Positions 1 through 7,453 of a DNA stretch of 24,217 nucleotides are shown one piece after another (within the stretch, counting starts at the first letter, position 1; each line of letters begins with the position of its first letter). The translations under genes were made by a program, and so were the position numbers. The DNA is from Methylococcaceae bacterium. GTDB taxonomy: Bacteria; Pseudomonadota; Gammaproteobacteria; Methylococcales; Methylomonadaceae. The notes below the pieces were generated by a model that ran no database searches, was not told where the DNA came from, and worked only from the letters and a program-made list of their open reading frames with translations. The stretch lies in contig JAKIVF010000045.1 of NCBI GenBank assembly GCA_021647145.1, positions 1 to 24,217 of the forward strand, in the 5' to 3' direction.

Positions 1-121
1 GCCCCTCTGTCTTCATTGCCGGTAACATATTTTGTAAAATACGAAGAAACATGTCTTGGTGGGCTTTAGAGTGCGGGTTTGCGAGCTGTTTCCTTGCAAG
101 TTTATGTTTTAAAGGGAACAC
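1..121 (-). CDS. Possible N-terminal part of a protein running off the left edge
   Basis: An open frame of 40 codons reads leftwards from a GTG at 121-119, right after an in-frame TGA, and stays open to the window edge. It begins VFPLKHKLARKQ and is basic and hydrophilic (for example HSKAHQDMFLRIL). I do not recognise the family. There is no convincing ribosome binding site, and the nearby ATG at 125 is in another frame that closes quickly. It could be the beginning of a gene, a fragment of one, or chance. Confidence 0.3.
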   Translation of the reverse strand, partial: MFPLKHKLARKQLANPHSKAHQDMFLRILQNMLPAMKTEG

Positions 122-155
122 TCATGAGATTCTTCAAACATTTTTTTTCTCCTTA

Positions 156-189
156 CATATTATCAATTGAAAAATCAATCGATAATATG
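156..189. other. Strong AT-rich hairpin downstream of the first secreted-protein gene
   Basis: CATATTATC (156-164) pairs perfectly with GATAATATG (181-189). After one mismatch, ATTG (166-169) pairs with CAAT (176-179) around a 6-nt A-rich loop. It lies about 60 bp beyond the stop codon of the minus-strand gene ending at 253. No T-run follows on either strand, so it does not look like a classical intrinsic terminator, though it could still stabilise or end that transcript. Confidence 0.4.
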
Positions 190-252
190 CACAAACCATA
201 AGTTAAAACCTAATCTTGGTACAACCAAAATAATAGTTTTCTATATTTGATT

Positions 253-975
253 TTATTGAACGCGAATAAAAGTGTCTAAATCCGCTGAAAAATCAACTGT
301 ACCAGGGATTTGATTAAGGTTTATCTGATGAACAGTTCTATCATTACCCATACTAAAGCAAGGAATACTTAATATGCCTGTTGCTGGGTTATAATTAGCA
401 TTACAATCACCTAATATTTTTGCTGGCCCAGCTATATCACCAGGACCAACAACATCCGTTGGCTCAAAATTATTTGTGTTTTCAGGCCCCTCAACTAGCA
501 CACGATTTGAATATTTGTTAAGCACCATTTTCAAGGAAGCTTCTTTAGTTGCTTCATTATAATTTTTTTTGTCATAAATAATCATGGTATCTCCATCAAT
601 TTGAAAGCTTATCTCTTCAAAATTAAAAAGGCCATTTTGTAAATGGGCTGTTGGGGCTATGGTTTCAGTTGCTGTTTTAAACTCTGAATTGGGGTATGAA
701 GCACTACTAATACTCGTTGTTCCACTACTAAAAGAGGAATACACATATACATCACCCTCTGGTAGATAATATTGAAAACCGCCATTAATGTAATCTCCTG
801 CAGTTATGATCCGTCCTTTTATACTATCAACAACGTAAATCTCGTCACCTGAGTTATAGACTCTCCAAATACCAAATTCTTCAACAACATTAACATCAAC
901 AATAGGATTGTTTTCAACAGCAAAACTACTATTAATGGTTAAAGCAAGTAATACAATTGATAAATATTTTTTCAT
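253..975 (-). CDS. Secreted protein of unknown function, 240 aa
   Basis: The product starts with a clear Sec signal peptide (MKKYLSIVLLALTINSSFA, residues 1-19), so it is exported. An AGAGAGAAC purine stretch just upstream of the ATG supports this start. The mature part is rich in Ser, Thr, Asn and Gly and probably beta-strand based. Two cysteines (in DCNANY and IPCFSM, about residues 190-206) could form a disulfide around the segment YNPATGILSIPC. That segment reads like a small beta-sandwich repeat, and weak similarity to it may exist in the N-terminal part of the next secreted protein. The two genes are co-directional with a 210-bp gap and may be distant relatives. I do not recognise a named family, and nothing in the sequence shows an enzymatic motif. 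An extracytoplasmic or surface role is inferred from export alone. Confidence 0.75.
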   Translation of the reverse strand: MKKYLSIVLLALTINSSFAVENNPIVDVNVVEEFGIWRVYNSGDEIYVVDSIKGRIITAGDYINGGFQYYLPEGDVYVYSSFSSGTTSISSASYPNSEFKTATETIAPTAHLQNGLFNFEEISFQIDGDTMIIYDKKNYNEATKEASLKMVLNKYSNRVLVEGPENTNNFEPTDVVGPGDIAGPAKILGDCNANYNPATGILSIPCFSMGNDRTVHQINLNQIPGTVDFSADLDTFIRVQ

Positions 976-1185
976 TTTTTGTTCTCTCTCTGTCTATTTA
1001 AAGTACGTTTACAATTTAAAGTCATCATCGTATTATGACTTTCATATAATATTTTATGATTAGTTACCCGATCCTCCACTTATTGTTTGTTTTGAAGCAA
1101 TCTTTTTTTGTTTTTTTCTGGAGCGTATTTCAGATTCAGGAGTTATTGAATTAGCTATGACTCTATGCCTAAAATTAGCAACCTT

Positions 1186-1929
1186 TTATTTTTGAACTAA
1201 TGAAATATCTCCCTCATTATCAGTTCCATCATCTGTACCAATTGTCGATGAAGGAACACCAACAACCCCTGACAGTGCTCCATTTTCAAGAATTAACCGG
1301 TATTCTCTATTTGTATTCCAACTTGAACCATCAGTATCATTTCTAAATTCTAAAGTTCTCATCCTTTTGATCCGAATAAGTTGACGATGCGGCGTATTTT
1401 CTGCCAAGCCCTCTAAAATTTCTTTAGAAACCCTGTCTTCATCAATAAACTCTCCATCAACTTCAAATTGAGTAACAATATCCCCAGTTACTCGCGAATG
1501 TAAATACCCATCTCCTTCTGAAGCAGGTTCTGAATGTATAACTTCCCCACCGACATAACCATTTTGGACGACAAAAAGCGTTAGAGTCGTTGTAAAAATA
1601 TCATTATTAATTTCATATGTTCCTTCCCATGTTGTATTTCGTAAGTTTTGTTCTAATTTTTCACTAAGGCTATCCTGAATAACTGCATCTGTAATAGCCA
1701 GCGACAGATCCTTTTGTAAACTAAAATCTACACTGTATGAATTTCCTGTTGCATCAACCCCTCCCAGTGTTAATCTATTTATTTTTGATTTTTCAGGTAC
1801 CACAAACGATTTTGAAAAATCAGCATCAATTGCTAAAACTGGTGTACTACAAAGTACAACAAATAATCCAATTGTTTTATAGATAGGGTTCATTATTTTT
1901 ATTTGATTTATTCGTTTAATATTATTCAT
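1186..1929 (-). CDS. Secreted protein of unknown function, 247 aa
   Basis: The chosen ATG at 1929 has a strong ribosome binding site (GGAGAGGAGAG, about 4 nt upstream). A later ATG at 1893 would give a tidier signal peptide (MNPIYKTIGLFVVLCSTPVLA) but has no such site, so the longer form with an extended n-region is preferred. After the predicted cleavage near residue 33 the protein is acidic, with alternating short strands (for example WEGTYEINN and REYRLILEN). No catalytic motif is visible and I do not recognise the family. After its TAA stop the same frame stays open for about 40 more codons to another TAA at 1068-1066, encoding a Lys/Arg-rich tail. The annotated end could therefore be a recent nonsense mutation, although chance cannot be excluded. 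Confidence 0.72.
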   Translation of the reverse strand: MNNIKRINQIKIMNPIYKTIGLFVVLCSTPVLAIDADFSKSFVVPEKSKINRLTLGGVDATGNSYSVDFSLQKDLSLAITDAVIQDSLSEKLEQNLRNTTWEGTYEINNDIFTTTLTLFVVQNGYVGGEVIHSEPASEGDGYLHSRVTGDIVTQFEVDGEFIDEDRVSKEILEGLAENTPHRQLIRIKRMRTLEFRNDTDGSSWNTNREYRLILENGALSGVVGVPSSTIGTDDGTDNEGDISLVQK

Positions 1930-2008
1930 TTTCTCTCCTCTCCTTTTTTTCAGTATCCGACAAACGTTTAGTCACCGGATTTTTATTTTTTTATTACAAC
2001 TCTACTCT

Positions 2009-2062
2009 TCAAGATGAAATACAGTTTTTCTTTCAATTTTTTTTTAAAATTTAAAAAACTGT
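2009..2062 (+). repeat. Degenerate repeat, partner of 7204-7258
   Basis: CTTCAAGATGAAATAC followed about 25 bp later by AATTTAAAAAAC recurs, with the same layout, upstream of the five-gene operon around 7204-7258. Both copies lie a short way upstream of minus-strand genes or ends. The shared 15-16 bp core is exact; the rest is AT-rich and only loosely similar. Confidence 0.4.
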
Positions 2063-2140
2063 TGCATCCCTATATTGATAATTTGAGGAATGACCTAACC
2101 TTTCTAAAAAGGTTGTTTATTATTATCCAGACTTGAATTC

Positions 2141-2249
2141 AGAGTTTAAAGGGAGGGCGGACATAACGAATAAGGTTAGATTGTGATCGCGAAGCGAGCC
2201 ACAATCTGAACCGTTTGTTGGACAAGCCCGAGGCAAAAAAGAGTTTAAA
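2141..2249. mobile_element. Palindromic MITE-like element between 10-bp direct repeats
   Basis: An 89-bp insert (2151-2239) is flanked by exact 10-bp direct repeats AGAGTTTAAA (2141-2150 and 2240-2249), which look like a target duplication. The insert is an imperfect palindrome. GATTGTG (2179-2185) pairs with CACAATC (2200-2206), with a GCGAAGCG core between them, and GGTT (2174-2177) pairs with AACC (2209-2212). The outer arms continue with mismatches (GGCGGACATAACG against GTTGGACAAGCCC). It is more GC-rich than its surroundings. It encodes nothing, so it would be a non-autonomous element or a structured intergenic repeat. The direct repeats favour the former. Confidence 0.5.
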
Positions 2250-2705
2250 TTACGAGAAATATACTTTGAAGTGGCTCTTGACAGCCCCAAAATATGTGCT
2301 ATATAGAAAATAGCTTTTTAGGTATGTTGATTTTGAATAATTATACAATATATCAGTGAGTTGGAATGACTACATTGAAGATGGTAGTTTCAGTAACATA
2401 TGACACTATTTCGTGGTTTTGAATATCTTGGTTAATCCTATTCTATTTTTTGTTTAACTTCCACTAAATTAACTAGAAATTGGCAAAGACATTGAGCTGA
2501 TATTTTCCTTGGAGAGATTTAGTGATTCTAATCTTTTTTGATCAGAAAATTAAGGTGTGTTTTATTCATATTACGGACTTGCTCTTTTTCTCCGCGCTAG
2601 CGGCTTCGTCCAACAATAATATTGGTTTGAGACAATCAGTTAAGATTTTTTATAGTAGCATTGACTGCGTATTGTTAGCCTCCACACTCTGTGCTGCAGG
2701 CTGAG
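2250..2705. other. Gene-free AT-rich stretch
   Basis: No supported gene lies here. A 60-codon open frame at 2522-2704 lacks a ribosome binding site and protein-like composition. At the right end an interrupted inverted repeat (GTTAGCCT at 2674-2681 against AGGCT and GCTAAC at 2698-2710) leads directly into the dispersed repeat that follows. The stretch may hold decayed sequence, but I recognise nothing in it. Confidence 0.4.
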
Positions 2706-2796
2706 CTAACGGTTTTATTGTTAACCTTATGTTTTTGACATAGCTTATATTAGGTTACCAAAGAGGTGGCAGCCCAAACTACTAATAACCTTAAAT
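2706..2796 (+). repeat. Dispersed palindromic repeat family, copy 1
   Basis: About 91 bp runs from CTAACG to CTTAAAT and aligns over its full length with 7315-7406. Shared blocks include CTAACG, GTTAACC, CCAAAGAG, GCCCAA and CTTAAAT, in the same order and spacing. The motif GGTTACCAAAGAGGTGGCAGCC is a degenerate hairpin that is better preserved in the copies inside the pst locus. It lies just beyond the 3' end of the five-gene minus-strand operon. Confidence 0.55.
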
Positions 2797-2812
2797 ATTG
2801 GTTTCTCTGTTT

Positions 2813-3322
2813 TTACAATCTAAATTCACAAATTTCCACTGCATTAGCAATTTTCCTGGAATTTAGTTTTTGAGTTTCTTTTGGCAATGCCCTAATAAAG
2901 TTACCTGTATTACGTTTAGTTGCATCTTCGAAAACACCTCTAGTTTTTTTTCTATTTTGGATAGCTGGAACGATCCGTGTATATATTTCAAAACCGTTGA
3001 TTGTCTCTAAAGATTCTGATGACTTTACAATATAAATAACCTTTGCATTATCAGGTATTTGGTATTTTTTTGGCTCTGTATTTGATAAACGAAGCAGGTG
3101 TTCGGGTAACCCTTTTACGTCTTGCCATGTCATATTTTTATTTGCTGGCAATTTATCAGTCAATACTTTTGCATAAAAGAAAGGCTTATCCTCTTTTCCC
3201 TGCTTAGAGTAAAAAAAAGTCAATTTATTCTGTTCTTGATTTACTATTAAACACGTCGAATTATTATCTGCATTTGCAATTAAAGAATAGAAAAACAAAA
3301 TTAAAATTAGTTTTTTAGACAT
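2813..3322 (-). CDS. Exported protein ending the Lon-like operon, 169 aa
   Basis: A signal peptide (MSKKLILILFFYSLIANA, then DNNST) predicts a periplasmic protein. Two cysteines, one near the mature N-terminus (STCLIV) and one near the C-terminus (VEICEF), could form a disulfide. The middle is basic (NRKKTRG, KETQKLNSRK). I do not recognise the fold. The start codon lies inside the last codons of the preceding gene (16-bp overlap, different frame) and has no ribosome binding site of its own, so translation is probably coupled. That coupling ties it to the membrane-anchored Lon-like protein, whose C-terminal domain would be on the same side of the membrane. A partner or inhibitor of that domain is a reasonable inference, not shown by the sequence. 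Confidence 0.75.
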   Translation of the reverse strand: MSKKLILILFFYSLIANADNNSTCLIVNQEQNKLTFFYSKQGKEDKPFFYAKVLTDKLPANKNMTWQDVKGLPEHLLRLSNTEPKKYQIPDNAKVIYIVKSSESLETINGFEIYTRIVPAIQNRKKTRGVFEDATKRNTGNFIRALPKETQKLNSRKIANAVEICEFRL

Positions 3323-4653
3323 GGCGAATGACTCAAATGTGATTGATAAGAAAAAGTATAGGAATTGGGAAGCTTGCCTACTAAAAAATCTCTGGCAGCC
3401 AGTAAATTAAGCGGACTATCGCTTGAAAAACGCTCTAAAAAATCTCGGTTAATAGCATCAACATCAATTGGAGTTCTTTGTACGGCCAATAATAAAATAT
3501 TATCCTGATTTTGTGCTGCATCTTCTTGCATTCCCCAATACCATTCGAAGGGTTCACTAGCAACAAGCTTGATCTCTTTACCTGTTTCCGAGTAATGATT
3601 AATAATTTTAAGCCCTGTTTTTTCACCCAGATGAGCAAAAGCAGTGTAATAATACTGGCTGAACAGCGTTTTATCTACCATCATTCGCCAAGCCAGCCCT
3701 GTATTATAATCACTATTTTTCTTAGAAAAAACAGGGAATATCGGGATACCTCCATCACGCTTTAAGTCATAATAACTTACTTCTGAATCATCTTGATTAG
3801 TGCAGACTAAAAAAGGTTCTGCATTTTTATTTCCTGTCAGCATTTGTATCTGAATGGGATAGTACCACCAACCTAAATATAAACAGCCCGTTAAAATTAG
3901 TGTACTAAAAAAACTCACTCCTGTTGTTAACCATTTATCCTGAGGTAAATGGCGGCTAACATCTGCTTTTAATATCTTAGCAACATCACTTAACCAACGT
4001 ACAGGCTTCACATGGACGTTAAGTTTTTCAAGTTCTTTTACTTCAGGTAATTCTATAACAAGGTGATCTCTGTCATCTTGCTGATAATAATAAGGTGTAA
4101 AGCAATACAAGTCTTCATCTGATAATTCTGATAATAATGTATTTGAACGGCGTTTCTCAATTAATAATTGTAGTTTTTGCTGAATGCCGCCAACGCTTTC
4201 AATGGCAACATCATGGTTATGATGTTGGTTTTTAAACGTATCTTTGCTCAATTTTCCTGTCGCAATGACATGATGAGCCTTACTTTGACTGGCATTGGTT
4301 AACAACGCTATCGCCAAACCTAATTGAGCGCTTTCACCTTCACAATCTAAAACATTTACACTATGCAAACGCTGATTATCCAACCAACTATTTTTTTTAA
4401 ATTTTTGATAAACTGCCCAATAAGGAATTTTTAGTCCTAACTTACGTACAGAATTAATGGCTTGTAAACCATCCTCATATAAGCCTACTCGTCTTAATTC
4501 AGCAGCAATATAATGCCAATCTTTATCCAACGATTTAGTGTCTAATTCACTTTGTCCAAAACTTTGATTTTCACAATAAATTTCAAGCAATTGATTTGGC
4601 TGATCTGTTAATTCTACTAAGGGAATATAAACGGTAGAGCGAGATGTTTGCAT
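3307..4653 (-). CDS. Membrane-anchored Lon-like (S16-type) protein with Ser-Lys dyad
   Basis: Residue numbers count from the ATG at 4659. The ATG at 4653 is preferred because a GGA sits 6 nt before it. Residues 10-230 look like a divergent Lon proteolytic domain. GESAQLGLAIALL carries Ser110, where Lon has its GPSAG serine. VIATGKL matches the Lon 'TGEI' strand. VGGIQQKLQLL carries Lys162 as the sixth residue of the GGxxxK motif, as in Lon. FTP and LNVHVKPVRWLSDVAKIL fit the last strand and helix. There is no AAA+ ATPase domain. A single hydrophobic segment (about 247-268) is followed by a domain of about 180 residues, probably periplasmic, which I do not recognise. The N-terminus (VYIPLVELTDQPNQLLEIYCENQSFG) matches that of the upstream gene's product, so the two are paralogues. 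The protein could be an ATP-independent peptidase or a signalling protein. Confidence is good for the fold, modest for activity. Confidence 0.75.
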   Translation of the reverse strand: MQTSRSTVYIPLVELTDQPNQLLEIYCENQSFGQSELDTKSLDKDWHYIAAELRRVGLYEDGLQAINSVRKLGLKIPYWAVYQKFKKNSWLDNQRLHSVNVLDCEGESAQLGLAIALLTNASQSKAHHVIATGKLSKDTFKNQHHNHDVAIESVGGIQQKLQLLIEKRRSNTLLSELSDEDLYCFTPYYYQQDDRDHLVIELPEVKELEKLNVHVKPVRWLSDVAKILKADVSRHLPQDKWLTTGVSFFSTLILTGCLYLGWWYYPIQIQMLTGNKNAEPFLVCTNQDDSEVSYYDLKRDGGIPIFPVFSKKNSDYNTGLAWRMMVDKTLFSQYYYTAFAHLGEKTGLKIINHYSETGKEIKLVASEPFEWYWGMQEDAAQNQDNILLLAVQRTPIDVDAINRDFLERFSSDSPLNLLAARDFLVGKLPNSYTFSYQSHLSHSPCLKN

Positions 4654-4678
4654 AGTCATTCCGTGAGTTTTTTCTATT

Positions 4679-5227
4679 TTATGACACGCCTAAACTAGTT
4701 AAGGCTTCACCTAAAGTGATTACTGCTTTTACTTCAAAGTTTAACTTAGCTAAACGATGCACTAAAGCATCAGCTGTTTCGTTTAATAAGTGCGCAGGAA
4801 TAAATAATGCCACCAGATAAGGCTGTTTTCCAAGTGCTAAAATTGCTGCTATTTGAATTTCAAAATAATGCCCACCTGAAATAGATAAATCAGAACTGTA
4901 AATATCTATTTCACCAATGGCAATAACTTTATGATACTGACAATTTCTTTGTTGTAGAAATACTGCCAAAGTCAACCCTAAACTAATTGAGTGACTGTTT
5001 AAATTTTGAAGATGATGACTTAAATATAAGTGGCAGGCTGATATTTTTGGATGACTTAGACGATTTAAAATCGCCTCAGTTATTGCGACCTCATTTGCTA
5101 AACCACTATTTTTTAAGTCTTGAAAATTCACTCCACCAAAATTTGCTGATTCACTAATAATTTCTAAAAAAACACCTTTAGGCTTTATTCCCAAATTAAC
5201 CACAGGAATTAAAATAAATTTACGCAT
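4679..5227 (-). CDS. Lon-like paralogue lacking the catalytic lysine
   Basis: I chose the ATG at 5227, which overlaps the preceding stop by 8 bp; a TTG at 5239 would add four residues. The 182-residue product is almost only a Lon-like domain. ILIPVVNLGIKPKGVFLEI matches the N-terminus of the downstream paralogue. SHSISLGLTLAVFL aligns with its GESAQLGLAIALL and keeps the serine (about residue 80). VIAIGEID is the counterpart of the Lon TGEI strand. In GGHYFEIQIAAILALG, the position that is Lys in Lon and in the paralogue is Glu (about residue 123). VALFIPA and VKAVITLGEAL complete the fold. With the dyad lysine gone it is probably not a protease; it may be a pseudoenzyme partner of the 450-residue protein. 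No signal peptide or membrane segment is present, so it is cytoplasmic. Confidence 0.75.
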   Translation of the reverse strand: MRKFILIPVVNLGIKPKGVFLEIISESANFGGVNFQDLKNSGLANEVAITEAILNRLSHPKISACHLYLSHHLQNLNSHSISLGLTLAVFLQQRNCQYHKVIAIGEIDIYSSDLSISGGHYFEIQIAAILALGKQPYLVALFIPAHLLNETADALVHRLAKLNFEVKAVITLGEALTSLGVS

Positions 5228-5765
5228 CACCCTGCTCAATAAAAGAAATCACTGGACGTAATAAAGTTTGGCGTAGTGTCTGAGTATTTTCTAAACTATC
5301 ATCAACACCTTCTCCATCCTCATCTAAATGAAGAACAGTAATTAAATCATCTTTATTATTTTTAGCAGAAATGCCAATTAACTGGTGGGCATATTTACTA
5401 CTCGCTAATCCCAATGCTTCTATAGTTAACTTTACTTTATTGTCGGGTAACTCAGTCACCGTTATCCGAAATTGTTTATTACTGGAAAGTAAGGATTTTT
5501 CAGGCAATGCATCGTTTGTTTTGCGAGTATCGGCAGCTAATCGTTGTACATCCGTTAAATAGCTAAATTTTAGGGTTGGGAATGCAACAATCTTTGCCAA
5601 TTTTTTTCCACGTTTTAACCATGCGGAATAATCCTCCGTTTCTAGACGCTTGGGTAATCCTGCCAAAAAAAGATCCACCGTTTGCTCTGAAATAGGTTCT
5701 TCTATATCAACTAGCATTAAACGGTTATAGGCTTCTTCCCAGCATTGTTGAGGGGTTGGTATCAT
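5220..5765 (-). CDS. Acidic protein of unknown function in the Lon-like operon, 181 aa
   Basis: The ATG at 5765 is preceded by GGAGA at good spacing. Residues 1-90 are mostly helical (QQCWEEAYNRLML, PKRLETEDYSAWLKRGKKLAKIV). Residues 95-175 look like a beta-rich domain (KQFRITVTELPDNKVKLTIEALGLA, ITVLHLDEDGEGVDD), and the protein ends on a conserved-looking LLRPVISFIEQ. It has no membrane segment, no signal peptide and no enzyme motif. I have an uncertain impression of similar helical-plus-beta proteins sitting beside regulatory genes in other bacteria, but cannot name a family. Its stop codon overlaps the start of the lysine-less Lon-like gene, so the two are probably made together and may interact. 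Confidence 0.68.
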   Translation of the reverse strand: MIPTPQQCWEEAYNRLMLVDIEEPISEQTVDLFLAGLPKRLETEDYSAWLKRGKKLAKIVAFPTLKFSYLTDVQRLAADTRKTNDALPEKSLLSSNKQFRITVTELPDNKVKLTIEALGLASSKYAHQLIGISAKNNKDDLITVLHLDEDGEGVDDSLENTQTLRQTLLRPVISFIEQGDA

Positions 5766-5801
5766 AAATGATTCTCCAATAAATTATAAATAAAGACTGT
5801 T

Positions 5802-7094
5802 TTAATCGACTAGCCAGACCTTCGCATCTTCTACATCAATATGTTTTTTGATAATTCTTTGAGTGATTCGTATTAATTTATCTGCTAATTTTTCACCTTC
5901 TAAATTGGCATAAGTATCATCGGCTTTAATCGCTTTAGAAAACTCAGGATCATTAAACACCCCATCTTCAGAGTATATAGGTCGTTGTAAAATAAGTACT
6001 TGTTCAAAAAAATAGGCTGTTACTGTGGTAAAACTATTAGCATGATCAATTAATAATTGTTTCAAAGCCGTTTCCATTTCTGCTGAATTATTTTCATTAT
6101 CCGGATAGGTATCAGTCAAGTTTGTATTTTCATCATCAAAAGAAATACTATCTATTTTTAATAATGCTCTACCCACATCACTTTGACTAAATTCAGTAAA
6201 ATCTTCAAAACCGGCAGTCTTTGTCTTCCCATTTGCCATTGTTATAAAAGCTTGTTGATAGGCTGAATAATTATCTTTTTCTTCCCCTGTCATTAAATAG
6301 CTATCTACTTTTTTTTTGAGTTGTTTTAAAGCCCGTAACTTACCAATAGATAATTCACCTTGCCATTGATGAGGAGACAGACCACAACTGCGCAATAATG
6401 CATAATTTTCATTCAAGGAGACTAAAATTCGTTCAAGCAATGGAATATACCAAGCAGGTGACTCAGTTAAACTTTTTACTAAGGGTGTTGGTACTACTTC
6501 TATTACATCAAACAAAGAAATTTCTTCTACTAATTCAGCGCTGTTATTTCCAGAAATAAAATGAAAAATGCCATATTTTTCTCGATAGGTTTTAGAAACC
6601 ATCCCCATATTTTTCAATTGATGGCATTGCCGTTTTAAAACATTCGCAATTTTTTTGAAATATAAATCATTAATACATGGTTTGTTTGTTTTTCGCTTAA
6701 TTCGCGTTCTAAGCCACTTTTGATCTTCACTGTAGCGAAAAAACATCAATAACAACAAATGAAGATTAGTGGGTAAAGATTTATGCTTGCTCACGATAGT
6801 TAAGCGTTTTGATAATACATCCTGGGTATAATGAATACTTTCCGTATGTAATTTTTTTATACTGCCATCGGGTAAATAATATTCGCTTAATAAATCGGCA
6901 GGCTTTTGACTATAATAACGAAATAATAACTTACGCCTATAATTTTGTTTATTCAAAGTCAGCATTATTTTTATAGCAACCCGATCTTTTAACGGGATAC
7001 GTTTATCTTCTAACTCTGGATTAGTTAAATAGTCCGATAAAATTCTACTAAGGTCTATAGCAAAATTGGTAACAATACGAGGAGGTTGAGCCAT
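5802..7094 (-). CDS. First gene of the Lon-like operon, 430-aa protein of unknown function
   Basis: This is the promoter-proximal gene of the five-gene operon, 36 bp before the next. GGA about 8 nt ahead of the ATG supports the start. The N-terminal 200 residues are basic and helical. Residues about 140-185 (IANVLKRQCHQLKNMGMVSKTYREKYGIFHF) read like a winged helix: a recognition helix with polar and basic residues followed by a two-strand wing ending FHF. The C-terminal half is more acidic and helical (for example SISFDDENTNLTDTYPDNENN, then an Arg/Lys-rich helix near 410). There is no signal peptide or membrane helix. It could be the DNA-binding or sensor component of the cluster, but the winged-helix reading rests on pattern only. 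I do not recognise the family. Confidence 0.7.
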   Translation of the reverse strand: MAQPPRIVTNFAIDLSRILSDYLTNPELEDKRIPLKDRVAIKIMLTLNKQNYRRKLLFRYYSQKPADLLSEYYLPDGSIKKLHTESIHYTQDVLSKRLTIVSKHKSLPTNLHLLLLMFFRYSEDQKWLRTRIKRKTNKPCINDLYFKKIANVLKRQCHQLKNMGMVSKTYREKYGIFHFISGNNSAELVEEISLFDVIEVVPTPLVKSLTESPAWYIPLLERILVSLNENYALLRSCGLSPHQWQGELSIGKLRALKQLKKKVDSYLMTGEEKDNYSAYQQAFITMANGKTKTAGFEDFTEFSQSDVGRALLKIDSISFDDENTNLTDTYPDNENNSAEMETALKQLLIDHANSFTTVTAYFFEQVLILQRPIYSEDGVFNDPEFSKAIKADDTYANLEGEKLADKLIRITQRIIKKHIDVEDAKVWLVD

Positions 7095-7314
7095 AAAATA
7101 TCCGTCAAAAGTTTAAATTTAAATACTTAGCTAGAACTTATTTTAGACAACTTAAACCTGAAAGTTTACTATTCGTCTTTAAATAATGATTACTATTTTT
7201 ATACTTCAAGATGAAATACTCAACATCTATGATTAAAAAATTTAAAAACCGCTAAGAAAGTGTTCTATACAACTGCCATAAACTTAAGAAAGATGTATGT
7301 TTTTCTAGGTTGGC
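7095..7314. promoter_or_regulatory. Upstream region of the five-gene operon
   Basis: This AT-rich stretch must hold the promoter for the minus-strand operon starting at 7094. It contains the second copy of the CTTCAAGATGAAATAC repeat (7204-7258 region). I could not single out one -35/-10 pair among many AT-rich candidates. Confidence 0.35.
7204..7258 (+). repeat. Degenerate repeat, partner of 2009-2062
   Basis: ACTTCAAGATGAAATAC, then about 20 bp later AAAAAATTTAAAAACC, repeats the arrangement seen at 2009-2062. The significance is uncertain because much of the match is AT-rich. Confidence 0.4.
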
Positions 7315-7406
7315 CTAACGATTCTTTCGTTAACCCAACACCTTTTTAGCATCCTTGTTGTGGGGTTGCCAAAGAGATGGTCGCCCAACCGACTATAATC
7401 TTAAAT
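7315..7406 (+). repeat. Dispersed palindromic repeat family, copy 2
   Basis: This is a 92-bp copy of the same repeat as 2706-2796, ahead of the amidase gene. CTAACGATTCTTTCGTTA is itself a small hairpin. AACCCAACA (7332 on) pairs imperfectly with TGTGGGGTT further on, and GGGTTGCC/GGTCGCCC forms the second arm. Because it precedes the amidase start by about 50 bp, it may be part of that gene's leader. Confidence 0.55.
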
Positions 7407-7453
7407 GGCTGTGAGTGTTCTGATCAATTTGTGGAATATAGAGGATCAAGTAA

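Noticed and set aside
2156..2230. Resemblance of the palindrome to an integron attC site (GTTGGAC fits GTTRRRY)
   Set aside because: The opposite core (ACATAAC) does not fit RYYYAAC, there is no integrase or array of cassettes, and 10-bp direct repeats explain it better as an insertion.
2606..2680. GTCCAAC...GTTAGCC pair as a second attC-like site
   Set aside because: The right core fails the consensus and the inner arms do not pair properly.
2522..2704. 60-codon open frame on the plus strand
   Set aside because: No ribosome binding site, odd composition, and it ends in inverted-repeat sequence leading into a dispersed repeat.
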